Shown: one piece after another, positions 38,901-48,300 of the stretch | Layout: each line of letters opens with the position of its first letter | How positions within the stretch are numbered: the stretch's first letter is position 1 | DNA from: CAWJNF01 sp963844235 | GTDB lineage: Bacteria; Actinomycetota; Thermoleophilia; Gaiellales; Gaiellaceae | NCBI GenBank assembly: GCA_963844235.1 | Contig: CAWJNF010000008.1 | Location: forward strand, 1,054,001-1,118,000 | Direction of reading: 5' to 3' | DNA: 64,000 nt | Position numbers and translations under genes: made by a program | Notes under the pieces: generated by a model | What the model was told of the DNA's origin: nothing | The model's input: the letters and a program-made list of their open reading frames with translations, nothing else | Databases searched by the model: none

Positions 38901-40811
38901 GAGGGATTCGCCGGGCAAGGCTCCGCGCCGACCGCCTCGCCTGGCGGGCACAACGTCTACATGAGCCCCCAGTGCGAGTCGATGCTCGGGTATCCGCCCG
39001 CCGACTGGAGCAACAGCACGTTGTGGCAGCAGGTCCTCCACGCGGACGATCGCGAGCGCGTCCTTGCCGAACAGCGCCGTTTCTACGAGACCGGCGAGCC
39101 GTTCAACATGGAGTACCGAATGATCCATCGCGACGGCAGCGTCGTCTGGGTGCGCGACGAGCCGGTCGTCGTCCGCGACGAGAGCGGCGCCGCGCTGTAC
39201 ATCGAGGGCTTCTGGGTGGACGTCACGGAGCGCAAGGCGGCCGAGGAGGAGCTGCGGCAGGCGCGGGCCGAGGCGGAGGCCGCGACGCAGGCAAAGAGCG
39301 CCTTCCTGGCCACGATGAGCCACGAGATCCGGACGCCGATGAACGCGGTGATCGGGATGACAGGTCTGCTCCTCGACACGGACCTGACCCCGGAGCAGCG
39401 CGGCTTCGCGGAGGTGACGCAGACGAGCGGCGACGCGCTCCTCGCCATCATCGACGACATCCTCGACTACTCGAAGATCGAGGCGGGCAAGCTCGAGCTG
39501 GAGAACCACCCCTTCGACCTGCGCGACTGCGTCGAGAGCGCGCTCGACATCATCGCCGCGCGTGCGGCCGACAAGCACATCGAGCTGGGCTGCCTGCTCG
39601 ACCAGGAGCTGCCTGCAGGCATTGTCGGCGACCCCGCTCGCCTGAGGCAGGTGCTGCTCAACCTGCTCTCGAATGCCGTCAAGTTCACGGAGGTGGGTGA
39701 GGTCATCCTCCATGTCGACGGCGAGCGGGCGAGTCCGGGTCGGTGGCGTCTTCACCTCCGCGTGCGCGACACGGGCATCGGGATCCCCCCGGATCGAGTG
39801 CATCAGCTGTTCGAGTCGTTCAGCCAGGTGGACGTCTCGACCTCACGGCGCTTCGGCGGCACCGGGCTCGGCCTCGCGATCTCGAAGCGCCTGGTGGAGC
39901 TGATGGGCGGCGAGCTGTGGGCCGAGAGCGAGGAGGGCCAGGGATCGACGTTCCACGTCACGCTCGAGACCGACGAGGCCGCGCTCCCGGCACGCCCGGA
40001 GGCGGCCGGGTCGGAGGGCCGGCTCGAGGGCCGGCGTGTGCTCGTCGTGGACGACAACGCGACGAACCGCGAGATCGTGAGCCGCCAGGCCAAGGCGTGG
40101 GGGATGCACGTGGACGCGCTCGAGGACCCCTCGGATGCGCTCGCCAGGATCCGGAGGGGCGATCAGTTCGACGTCGCCGTGATCGACATGCAGATGCCGG
40201 GCATGGACGGCCTCGCGCTCGCGCGCGAGATCCGGCGCTCGCATGCCGACCTGCCGCTGATCCTGCTCACCTCGCTCGGCCACGTGGCGGAGGCGGGCTC
40301 CGCGACGGAGTTCGCGGCGCAGCTGACGAAGCCCGTGAAGGCGTCCCAGCTCCACGACGCGATCGTGACCGCTCTCGCGGAACGACCCGCCGAGGAGGCG
40401 CCACCGCCGGCCGCCGTCAAGCCGGACGACGGGAAGGCCTCGGGGCTCAGGATCCTGCTCGCCGAGGACAACGCGGTGAACCAGCAGCTCGCGGTACTGC
40501 TGCTGAAGAAGCTCGGCTTCACGGCCGATGTCGCGGAGAACGGACTCGAGGCGCTCGAGGCGCTCGAGCGGCAGCAATACGACGTGGTGCTCATGGACGT
40601 GCAGATGCCCGAGCTGGACGGGCTCGAGGCGACGCGGCGCATCTGCGCGCGCTGGCCGGCCGAGCAACGCCCGCGCATCATCGCCATGACGGCCAACGCC
40701 ATGACGGAGGACCGTGAGGCCTGCTTCGAGGCCGGCATGGACGATTACGTCGCGAAGCCGATCCGGCCGGAGGAGCTGGCCGCCGCGCTCGCGCACGCCC
40801 GGCCGATCTAG
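35907..40811 (+). CDS. Hybrid sensor histidine kinase 2 (4 GAF, 3 PAS, HisKA, HATPase, 2 receivers)
   Basis: A 1634-residue cytosolic hybrid kinase, intact. Order by eye: N-terminal coiled coil (1-45, KKAKLSAKLAAARVRLEEL), GAF 1 (45-205), GAF 2 (210-370), GAF 3 (375-535), GAF 4 (545-710), PAS 1 (715-855, WHAREAWEAAVHPEDR), PAS 2 (870-975, SPTAIVTMDVEERVTSWN), PAS 3 (980-1115), HisKA with His1139 (MSHEIRTPMN), HATPase (N box LLNLLSNAVKFTE; G boxes DTGIGIPPDRV and GGTGLGLAISKRLVELMGG), receiver 1 with Asp1427 and receiver 2 with Asp1564 in LMDVQMPELDG. No HPt domain or output domain is present, so it must work with partner proteins. No linked transcription factor is seen nearby. The start sits 18 nt after the stop of copy 1. 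Ligands of the GAF/PAS domains are unknown. Confidence 0.95.
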   Translation: MKKAKLSAKLAAARVRLEELEAAEAERHRAEQIQDALYRIAETASAAQDMQAFYAAIHGIVGELMYAKNFYITLYDEGRQLINWPFYVDELDTDWPDPNVWEELGTGTATGSTAYVLRTGEPQLIPYERWMELAEQGEIELVGVITEHTSWLGVPLKSDGKTLGVLVVQSYTEGIRYTDEDQELLTYVGQHVASALQRTRLLDETRQRVAELALINSVQEGLAGELELQAIYDLVGDKLRDIFDAQVVDIGVYDAEAGLVRFPYTIERGVRFPDEPIPLIGFRRYVMETRQPLVINEDIEIADKQYGNPAVMAGEPSKSGIWMPLVVGGEATGVISIQNIDREHAFTESDQQLLATLTRSLGVALENARLIDETRRRAAELAIVNSVGQALAAHLDLPSLIDLVGEKMRETFDADIVYVALHDPASDIIDFPYYSELGTRITSSPIAFGEGLTSRILQSRAALLLNRAEHFEEIGTRGLGVPAESYLGVPIMAGETAIGVISVQSSVHQGRFGEADVRLLSTIAANVGVVIQNAQLYEETRRRGDEMAALAEVGRELSAAVDMAAVVERIAERAKDLLEADTSAVYLVESEDQAFRATVALGENAAEIKADRIVLGEGIIGDLAAQGAAEVVNDVALDPRARTIPGTQEEAEEQLMVAPLLARDQVIGMTAVWRFGARSPFTEADLNFLVGLSQQAAAAIENARLFEAQRDAERRFRTLVEELPFVLYVDAPRASGPGDASSDFPAWETLYVSPQADAVMGFHMDWHAREAWEAAVHPEDRDHVLAEQLRFEATGEPLSIEYRMVSPDGSVVTWVRDEEVVVRDENGTPLYTQGFWLNITDRKELEETLRAREAELALEKQYYESLVALSPTAIVTMDVEERVTSWNPAAKRLFGWSEEEAIGRGIDELVLGTAEQLEEGESVTRQALDEGLAHMTTRRTRKDGARLDVEILMRPLTLVDGQQGYLLVYHDITAVREAETRFRRLAEELPLVTYIDAPEGFAGQGSAPTASPGGHNVYMSPQCESMLGYPPADWSNSTLWQQVLHADDRERVLAEQRRFYETGEPFNMEYRMIHRDGSVVWVRDEPVVVRDESGAALYIEGFWVDVTERKAAEEELRQARAEAEAATQAKSAFLATMSHEIRTPMNAVIGMTGLLLDTDLTPEQRGFAEVTQTSGDALLAIIDDILDYSKIEAGKLELENHPFDLRDCVESALDIIAARAADKHIELGCLLDQELPAGIVGDPARLRQVLLNLLSNAVKFTEVGEVILHVDGERASPGRWRLHLRVRDTGIGIPPDRVHQLFESFSQVDVSTSRRFGGTGLGLAISKRLVELMGGELWAESEEGQGSTFHVTLETDEAALPARPEAAGSEGRLEGRRVLVVDDNATNREIVSRQAKAWGMHVDALEDPSDALARIRRGDQFDVAVIDMQMPGMDGLALAREIRRSHADLPLILLTSLGHVAEAGSATEFAAQLTKPVKASQLHDAIVTALAERPAEEAPPPAAVKPDDGKASGLRILLAEDNAVNQQLAVLLLKKLGFTADVAENGLEALEALERQQYDVVLMDVQMPELDGLEATRRICARWPAEQRPRIIAMTANAMTEDREACFEAGMDDYVAKPIRPEELAAALAHARPI

Positions 40812-40848
40812 GATGCTCGTGAGTGTCCCGACGACGAAGGAGGCATGA

Positions 40849-41502
40849 GTGGGCCTCGAGCTCGCACCAGACGATCCCTGGGTCAGCCGCGGCTACGGCC
40901 AGGCGCGCATCGAGCCGGGCGAGCGCCCGGCGGTGCTCGTCATCGACCTGCAGTACGCGTTCACCGATCCTGACTTCATCTTCGGCGGCGCCGAGCTGAT
41001 CGAGCGCGCGACGGTGAACACGGCGCCGCTGCTCAAGGTCGCGCGCGCCGCCGGCGTGCCGGTCTTCCACACCGTCGTCGAATGGCGCGACGAGAAGGAG
41101 CTCGGGCTCTGGACGATCAAGCTGCCTCCCTGCGCGGAGATCACGCCGGGCTCGCGCTGGGCGGAGGTCGACGGACGTCTCTGGGAGGACTCGGACGTGC
41201 TGCTCCCCAAGAAGTGGCCGTCGTTCTTCCACGGCACGCCGCTCATCTCGCTCCTCACCGCGCAGCAGCGCGACACCGTCATCGTCACCGGCTGCACGAC
41301 GTCGGGTTGCGTGCGCGCAACCACGGTGGACGCGTTCTCGTACGGCTTCCGCACGATTCTGCCGGAGGACTGCATCGGCGATCAGGGCCGCGACGCGCAC
41401 GAGTCGAACCTCCGCGACGTGCACCGCCGCTACGCCGAGGTCACGAGCTCGGACGAGGTGATCTCCTACCTCGAGCGCCTGCCGCAGCTGGCCACCGCCT
41501 AG
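40849..41502 (+). CDS. Isochorismatase-family cysteine hydrolase (N-carbamoylsarcosine amidase-like)
   Basis: A 217-residue hydrolase with the full triad: Asp in VLVIDLQYAFTD, Lys in LLPKKWPSFFHGT and Cys in TTSGCVRATTVD. The C-terminal region ending CIGDQGRDAHESNLRDV and these motifs match N-carbamoylsarcosine/maleamate amidase relatives. GTG 40849 is chosen because AGGAGG ends 5 nt upstream; an out-of-frame ATG at 40845 overlaps it. The stop codon is followed immediately by the ATG of the HyuA-HyuB fusion gene. In characterised creatinine catabolism, ATP-dependent N-methylhydantoinase makes N-carbamoylsarcosine and this amidase type releases sarcosine, so the gene pair matches that step. 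It is close to the amidase half of the fusion at 20868. Confidence 0.88.
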   Translation: MGLELAPDDPWVSRGYGQARIEPGERPAVLVIDLQYAFTDPDFIFGGAELIERATVNTAPLLKVARAAGVPVFHTVVEWRDEKELGLWTIKLPPCAEITPGSRWAEVDGRLWEDSDVLLPKKWPSFFHGTPLISLLTAQQRDTVIVTGCTTSGCVRATTVDAFSYGFRTILPEDCIGDQGRDAHESNLRDVHRRYAEVTSSDEVISYLERLPQLATA

Positions 41503-44500
41503 ATGCGGCGCATCGGCGTTGACGTCGGAGGAACGTTCACCGACCTGATCCTCGTCGACGAGGAGACCGGCCGGATCACGGTCGACAAGGTGCCCTCCAC
41601 GCCGGACGACCCGGCGCGCGGCACCGTCGCGGGCGTCCGGGAGCTCTGCCAGGAGGCGGGCATCGAGCTCGGTGAGCTCGACGCGATCCTGCACGGCACG
41701 ACGGTCGCGACGAACATCGTCCTCACGCACAGCGGCGCCGCCGTCGGCCTGATCACCACCGACGGCTTCCGCGACATCCTCCACATCGCGCGGCACAAGC
41801 GCCCCTACAACTTCTCGCTCCACTGCGAGCTGCCGTGGCAGTCGCGGCCGCTTGTCCGCCGGCGTCACCGGCTCACGGTCGCCGAGCGGATCACGGCGCC
41901 CGACGGGGACGTCCTCGTCCCACTCGACGAGGACGAGGTCAGGGAGCGCGTCCGCGAGCTGAAGGCGGCCGGCGTCGAGGCGGTCTCCGTCTGCCTCCTG
42001 CACTCCTACCTCAACGCCGACCACGAGCGCCGCGTCGCGGCGATCCTGGCCGAGGAGTTCCCCGAGGCCTACGCGTCCGTCTCGCACGAGGTGCTGCCGC
42101 TCTACCGCGAATACGAGCGCTTCTCGACGGTCTGCCTCAACGCCTACATCGGGCCGAAGGTGACCCATTACGTCGAGCGCTTCGCCGAGGCCATGCGGGA
42201 GGCCGGGTTCCAACGGGACGTCCAGCTCATGCAGTCGAGCGGCGGAACGGTCGGGGCGCGGGCGGCGAGCGCCAAGCCGGTCTCCCTGCTCATGTCCGGC
42301 CCGGTCGCCGGCCTGATCGGTGGCATCTGGGCCGGCCGGATGGCCGGCCACGAGAACGTCATCACGCTCGACATGGGCGGCACGTCGGCCGACATCGGCG
42401 TCGCGCCGGGTGGCGAGCTCCGCATGCGCCACCTCGTCGACACGACGGTGGCCGGCTACCAGGCAATGACCCCCATGGTCGACGTCGACACGATCGGCGC
42501 GGGCGGCGGCTCGATCGCCTACGTCGACCGCGGCGGAATCTTCCGGGTCGGCCCGGAGTCGGCGGGCGCCGACCCCGGGCCGGCGTGCTACGGGCGGGGT
42601 GGCGAAGAGCCGACGTCGACCGACGCGCAACTCGTGCTGGGACGCCTGCGCGCCGACCGCGGTCTGCTCGGCGGGCGCATGCAGCTCGACCGCGAGCTCG
42701 CCGAGCAGGCCATGGCGACGATCGCCGACCGACTCGGCGTCACCGCGACCGAGGCGGCCCTCGGGGTGCTGCAGGTCCAGAAGTACGGGATGACGCAGTC
42801 GATCGAGCTGAACTCGGTCAGACGGGGCTACGACCCACGTGAGTTCACGCTCGTCGCGGCCGGGGGCGCCGGGCCGCTGTTCGCCTGCGACATCGCGCTC
42901 GAGCTCGAGATCCCACGGGTGCTCGTCCCCCCGCATCCCGGCATCACGTCGGCGACCGGCCTGCTCGCCACCGACGTCGTCCACGAGTTCGTCGCGACGA
43001 CGATGATGCCGCTGCGCCGCCTCGACGCGGCGAGACTCGAGCGCACCTACGCCGAGCTCGAGGAGCAGGCGGCCCGCCAGCTCGACGAGGACGGCTTCGC
43101 CGGCGACCGGGCCGTCGTCACACGTCTCGCGGACTGCCGCTACGCCGGCCAGGGCTACGAGGTGCGCTTCGAGGCGCCCGGCGGGCCCGTCGGCGACGGC
43201 GACTGGGTCGCGCGCACGACGGAGGCGTTCCATCGCGCCCACGAACGCGAGTACGGCCAGCGCTTCGCGGCCGAGATCGACATCGTCAACGTGCGCGTGA
43301 GCGGTGTCGGCCTCGTGCCGCCGCTCGAGTGGCCGGCCGCCGACGCCGAGACAGCTGCGCCCGAGCCTGCGTTCGAGCGAGACGTCGTGTTCGAGCTCGA
43401 CGGTAGCGCCCGCTCGGTGCCCACACCCTTCTACGACAGGGTGGCGCTCCGCGGCGGCCAGACGATCTCCGGGCCGGCCGTGATCGAGCAGTACGACTCG
43501 ACGACGGTGGTGCCTCCGGGCTTGACGGCCGAGATCGACCGCCACGGGAACATCGTCATCGACTGCACCGGGGTCGTGAAGGCCGACGACGCCGGGGCCG
43601 GCCTGTCGAACCCGGTGCTCATGCGGGTCATCGGCGGCGCCTTCCAATCGATCGCCAAGGAGATGGGCGCGATCCTCTTCCGCATCTCCTACTCCTCGAT
43701 CATCCGCGAGTCGGAAGACCTCGGCGCCGGCCTCTTCGACGCCGAAGGCAACGAGATCGCCGAGTCTGACTCGACGCCCATGTTCATGGGCGCGATGCCG
43801 AAGATCGTCAAGGGCGTGATCCGCGAGCTCGGGATCGACGGGATCCACGAGGGCGACATCATCGCGCACAACCACCCGTACAAGGGCGCGACGCACACGC
43901 CCGACATCGGGATCGTCGTGCCGATCTTCTGGGAAGGAGCGATCGTCGCGTTCTCGGGCGCGTCCGCCCATCTCGTGGACATCGGCGGCGCCTATCCGGG
44001 CATGGCGATCGACCTCGTGGACATCTGGTCGGAGGGCCACATCCTCGATGCGATCAAGCTCTCCGAGCACGGCGTCCGCCAGGAGTCGGTCTGGAAGATG
44101 ATGCTGACGAACGTCCGCGCGCCGACGCTCAACCGCGGCGACATCGAGGCCATGATCGCGGCATGCGAGCGCGGGAAGGAACGGCTCCTCGATCTCCTCC
44201 GCCGCTACGGGAAGGAGACGGTGCTCGGCGCGGCCGGCGCCTGGCTCGACTACTCGGAACGGATGCTGCGCCAGGAGATCGCCAAGGTGCCCGACGGCGT
44301 CTACGAGGCGGAAATGGGCTACATGGACGACGACGGCAAGAACCGGGACAAGCTGCTGCCGGTGAAGGTGAAGGTGATCATCGAGGGCGACACCCTCACG
44401 ATCGACGTGACCGGCTCGAGCGATGAGGTGGAGACCGCGTTCAACAGCCCCTACGAGGGCGCCGTGCTCAGCGCCGCCACGTACATCGTCCGCACGATCT

Positions 44501-45357
44501 TCCTCGACGAGGTCACCCACGATGTCTTCGTGCCCCAGAACGAGGGGATGCTGCGCCCGGTGCGCGTGATCGCGCCGAAAGGATCGATCTTCAACCCGAG
44601 GTTCCCGCGCGCCACGAAGGCACGCTTCTGCCAGATCCAGCGCATGGCGGACTTCACGCTCCAGGCGCTCGCGCCCGCGATCCCCGAGAAGATCACCGCG
44701 GGTAACTCGGCGTCGACGACGTTCCTCTCCTACTCCGGCTTCCAGCCGGAGAACGACGAGTACTGGATCTACCTCGAGGTCAACGAGGGCTCACACGGCG
44801 GCAAGCAGGGCTCCGACGGGTGGGACTCGGTCGACTCGCTCGTCGCGAACACGCGCAACAACCCGATCGAGGAGCTCGAGTGGCGCTACCCGATGCGGAC
44901 GGAGCGCTACGAGCTTCGTGACAACTGGGCCGCTCCCGGCAAGTGGCGTGGAGGCATCGGCACGGTGCGCGTGAACCGCTTCCTCGCCGACACGATCGTC
45001 GCCTGCGAGGGTGACCGCTTCTTCGGCGACCCGCCATGGGGCATCTTCGGCGGGCATCCGGGGATGACCTCGACGCTACGCAAGAACCCGGACACGCCGA
45101 GCGAGGAGCACTGGCCGTCGAAGTTCACGAACCAGCGGCTGCTCGCCGGGGAGGCGATCGAGATCACCGTCCCCTGCTCGGGCGGCTTCGGCGATCCGGT
45201 CGAGCGCGAGCCGAGGCTCGTCCTCGACGACGTCCTCGACGGCTTCACGAGCCTCGAGCAGGCGAAGGAGATCTACCGCGTGGCGATCGACCCCGAGACG
45301 CTCACCCTGGACGAGGAGGAGACAGCGCGGCTGCGGGCCGCGGTCGGGGTCGACTAG
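41503..45357 (+). CDS. Fused HyuA-HyuB ATP-dependent hydantoinase/oxoprolinase, cassette 1
   Basis: A 1284-residue fusion. Residues 1-690 are HyuA (acetate-kinase/hsp70-like ATPase fold): GVDVGGTFTDLILVD phosphate-binding loop, ILHGTTVATNIVL, EVLPLYREYERFST, GGTVGARAASAKPVSLLMSG, ITLDMGGTSADIGVAPG and GADPGPACYGRGG. From about residue 700 it is HyuB: MRVIGGAFQSIAKEMGAI, IIRESEDLGAGLFDAEGN, HNHPYKGATHTPDI, HLVDIGGAYPG and terminal PCSGGFGDPVERE. Members couple ATP hydrolysis to opening of 5-oxoproline, hydantoin or N-methylhydantoin rings. The A and B parts are separate proteins in many bacteria and fused in eukaryotic 5-oxoprolinase. It directly follows the cysteine hydrolase gene. A mirror-image cassette converges from the right with only 18 nt between stops. 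Confidence 0.92.
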   Translation: MRRIGVDVGGTFTDLILVDEETGRITVDKVPSTPDDPARGTVAGVRELCQEAGIELGELDAILHGTTVATNIVLTHSGAAVGLITTDGFRDILHIARHKRPYNFSLHCELPWQSRPLVRRRHRLTVAERITAPDGDVLVPLDEDEVRERVRELKAAGVEAVSVCLLHSYLNADHERRVAAILAEEFPEAYASVSHEVLPLYREYERFSTVCLNAYIGPKVTHYVERFAEAMREAGFQRDVQLMQSSGGTVGARAASAKPVSLLMSGPVAGLIGGIWAGRMAGHENVITLDMGGTSADIGVAPGGELRMRHLVDTTVAGYQAMTPMVDVDTIGAGGGSIAYVDRGGIFRVGPESAGADPGPACYGRGGEEPTSTDAQLVLGRLRADRGLLGGRMQLDRELAEQAMATIADRLGVTATEAALGVLQVQKYGMTQSIELNSVRRGYDPREFTLVAAGGAGPLFACDIALELEIPRVLVPPHPGITSATGLLATDVVHEFVATTMMPLRRLDAARLERTYAELEEQAARQLDEDGFAGDRAVVTRLADCRYAGQGYEVRFEAPGGPVGDGDWVARTTEAFHRAHEREYGQRFAAEIDIVNVRVSGVGLVPPLEWPAADAETAAPEPAFERDVVFELDGSARSVPTPFYDRVALRGGQTISGPAVIEQYDSTTVVPPGLTAEIDRHGNIVIDCTGVVKADDAGAGLSNPVLMRVIGGAFQSIAKEMGAILFRISYSSIIRESEDLGAGLFDAEGNEIAESDSTPMFMGAMPKIVKGVIRELGIDGIHEGDIIAHNHPYKGATHTPDIGIVVPIFWEGAIVAFSGASAHLVDIGGAYPGMAIDLVDIWSEGHILDAIKLSEHGVRQESVWKMMLTNVRAPTLNRGDIEAMIAACERGKERLLDLLRRYGKETVLGAAGAWLDYSERMLRQEIAKVPDGVYEAEMGYMDDDGKNRDKLLPVKVKVIIEGDTLTIDVTGSSDEVETAFNSPYEGAVLSAATYIVRTIFLDEVTHDVFVPQNEGMLRPVRVIAPKGSIFNPRFPRATKARFCQIQRMADFTLQALAPAIPEKITAGNSASTTFLSYSGFQPENDEYWIYLEVNEGSHGGKQGSDGWDSVDSLVANTRNNPIEELEWRYPMRTERYELRDNWAAPGKWRGGIGTVRVNRFLADTIVACEGDRFFGDPPWGIFGGHPGMTSTLRKNPDTPSEEHWPSKFTNQRLLAGEAIEITVPCSGGFGDPVEREPRLVLDDVLDGFTSLEQAKEIYRVAIDPETLTLDEEETARLRAAVGVD

Positions 45358-45375
45358 CGACGGCCGCGAGGGCGC

Positions 45376-48300
45376 TCATCTCGGGGGCGTACCTGTCTTA
45401 GCTCTCGACCTTGACAGCGGTTGCCCTCGTCGCTCCGGTTCGTGCTCGCGCAGCGCGACCGTCTCTGCCAGGTCGACCTCCCTCGTCTCCCCGTCGATGA
45501 CGACCCCGTAGGCGTCACGAGCCTGCTCGACCGTCGTGAAACCGTCGAGCACGTCCTCGCGCACCTGGAGCGGGTCGCGCTCGAGCGGGTTGCCGAAGCC
45601 GCCGCCGCTCGGCGCCACGATCTGGAAGAGGTCGCCGGCGTTGATCGGGACGCCGCTGACCATCGCGTTGATCGCCTCCTCGCCCGCCGTCCCGGGATTG
45701 CGGGTGAGCGCGCCGACGAGGCCGTTGACGCCGCCGAACATCCCGCGCGGTGGATCCTCCTCGAGCTGGCGAGTGCCCTCGCAGCCGAAGAAGCCGTCGA
45801 CGAGGAAGCGGTTCTCGCGCACGATCCCGATGCCGCCGCGCCACTGTCCCGGCGCGGCCGGCTCGTCGCGCAGCTCGTAGCGCTCGCAGCGCATCGGGAA
45901 GCGCCACTCGAGCTCCTCGATCGGGTTGTTGCGGGTGTTCGGGATGAGCGTGTCGACCGAGTCGGGCCCGTCCTTCCCGTACCGCCCGCCGTAGGCGCCC
46001 TCGTTGACCTCGAGGTAGACCCAGTACTCGCCGGTCTCCTCGTCGAACCCCGTGTAGGCGCAGAAGTGGCAGTGCGCCGAGCTTCCCGCCATGGCCCGCT
46101 CGCCGAGGGCGGGCGCAAGGGCGAGGTTGATGTTGTCCGCGAGGCGCTGGAGCTGGGGGAAGCGTGAGAAGCACGAGCGCGGGAAGGTCGGGTTGTAGAG
46201 GCAGCCCTTCGGCGCCCGGACAGTGATCGGGCGGAACATCCCCTCGTTCTGCGGGATGAACTCGTCGTACGTCGCCTCGTCCATGAAGATGCTGCGGACG
46301 GTGAAGTAGGCGGCCATCTGCGTCGATCCCTGGAACGGCACGTTGATGCCGGTCGGGACCTCGGGGCTCGTCCCCTCGAGGTCGACGATCAGGTCGCTGC
46401 CCTCGATGATGACCTTCGTGGCGATCGGAAGCGGCTTGTCGAGCGTCCTGCCGTCGTTGTCGAAGAGCGCCAGCGGCGCCTCGTAGACGCCGTCCGGGAT
46501 CCTCTCGATCTCCCGCCGCAGCATCGCCTCCGAGTAGTCCTTCCAGGACATCGCGGCCCGCATCACCGGGTCGACGCCGTACTTGTCGACGACCTCGAGC
46601 AGCCGGTCGCGACCCAGGAGGCAGGCGGAGAGCAGTGCCTCGACGTCGCCCTCGTTCATGCGACCCGTTCGGACGTTCTCGAAGATGTGGCGCCAGAGCT
46701 GGTCGTTGCGAACGCCGCGGGCATGCAGCTTCAGCGCCCAGTAGATCTTGCCCTCGGCCCAGAGGTCGATCGAGTCCGGGTTGATTCCCGGTGCCGAGCC
46801 GCCGATGTCGAGCAGGTGCGCCACGCAGGCCGACCAGGCGATGTGGCTGCCTCCGTGGAAGATCGGCACGGCGATCATCACGTCGGGGCTGTGCGAGGCG
46901 CCGTGGTACGGGTGGTTGTGGATGAAGACGTCGCCGTCCTCGATCTCTTGCCCCGTCTCTCGCATGCGCTCGAGGATCCCGCGGATGCTCCACGGCAAGG
47001 GGCCGGCTTGCAGCGGCGTCGTGTCGCTCTCGCAGAGCTCCTCGCCGTCGGCGTCGAAGAGGCCCGCGCCGAGGTCTTCCGACTCACGGATGATGCTCGA
47101 GAAGGACATGCGCATCGCCGTCTGCGCCATCTCGTGGGCAACCGCGTTGAACGCACCACCGATGACTCGTAGCGTCACCGGGTCGAGCTCGGAGTCCGGC
47201 CCTGCGGCCGTGGCGACGCCCGCCGCGAGGGACGTGATGCCGGTGTCGCGCACGGTGGAGCAGTCGATCAGCAGGTTGCCGACCGCATCGACGCGGGCGA
47301 CGAGACCGGGATTGACGACCGTGGTCGAGTCGAACTGGTGGACGATCGCGGGCCCGGCCACCTCGTGTCCGGCCTTGAGCAACGCGCGGTCGTACTGCGA
47401 CGTGCGCAGACGTTGCGGCTCGCCCCGGACCACGAACGTGACGTCCGCCTCGCCGGTCAGCGCCTCCGCGGGTTCGGCGCCCTCCGCCTGCGGGACGGGT
47501 GCGAGCGCCAGCTCAGGCAGGGTCCCCACCCCGACCGAGTGGATGTTGACGAGCTGGATCGGGGCGTCGTCGTAGCGGCGGTAGTAGCGCCGCTCGTGCT
47601 GCTCGTGGAAGGTCTCGCGCGCCCGCTCGAGCCAGGCGGCGTCGACCGGTCCCGTCGGCAGCGGGATCCGCAGCTCGTATCCCTGGCCGACGTAGCGGCA
47701 GTCGGCCGATCGCTCGAGCAGGGCTGAGACGCCGGAGAAGCCGTCCCGCTGCAGCTGCGCGGCCGCCTGGGCTTCGAGCTCTGCGAAGTCGGCTTCGAGC
47801 CGAACGGGGTCCGCTTCGTGCAGCGGCGCCATCTCCGTCCTCACGTAGTCGTACGCGACGTTCGTCGCGAGCAGGCCCATCGCGGACGTAATGCCCGGGT
47901 GCGGCGGCACGACGACTTGCGGGATCTCGAGCTCCTGCGCGATATCGCAGGCGTAGAGGGGCCCGCCGCCGCCGAAGGCGACGAGGGTGAAGTCGCGCGG
48001 GTCGTAGCCGCGGCGCACCGAGTTCTCCTCGATGGCCTGCACCATCGTGTGCGTCTGGATCTTGAGCGCCGACAGCGCGGCCTCCTCGACCGTCATGCCG
48101 AGCCTGCGGCACAGGTTCGCCTCGATGGCCGCACGTGCCGCATCCAGGTCGAGCGGCAGCCGACCGCCGAGGAGCCCTCTGGCCGGGATCCGGCCGAGCG
48201 CGAGCAGGCAATCCGTGGCCGCCGGCTCCGTGCCGCCGCGGCCGTAGCAGGCAGGGCCCGGATCGGCGCCCGCGCTGCGCGGCCCGACCCGGAAGATCCC

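Noticed and set aside
40678..44520. A 1280-codon open frame on the minus strand opposite the kinase end and HyuAB cassette 1
   Set aside because: High-GC third-position bias opens long antisense frames. The translation is Arg/Asp/His/Val-rich with no family motif, while the plus strand encodes HyuA-HyuB throughout.
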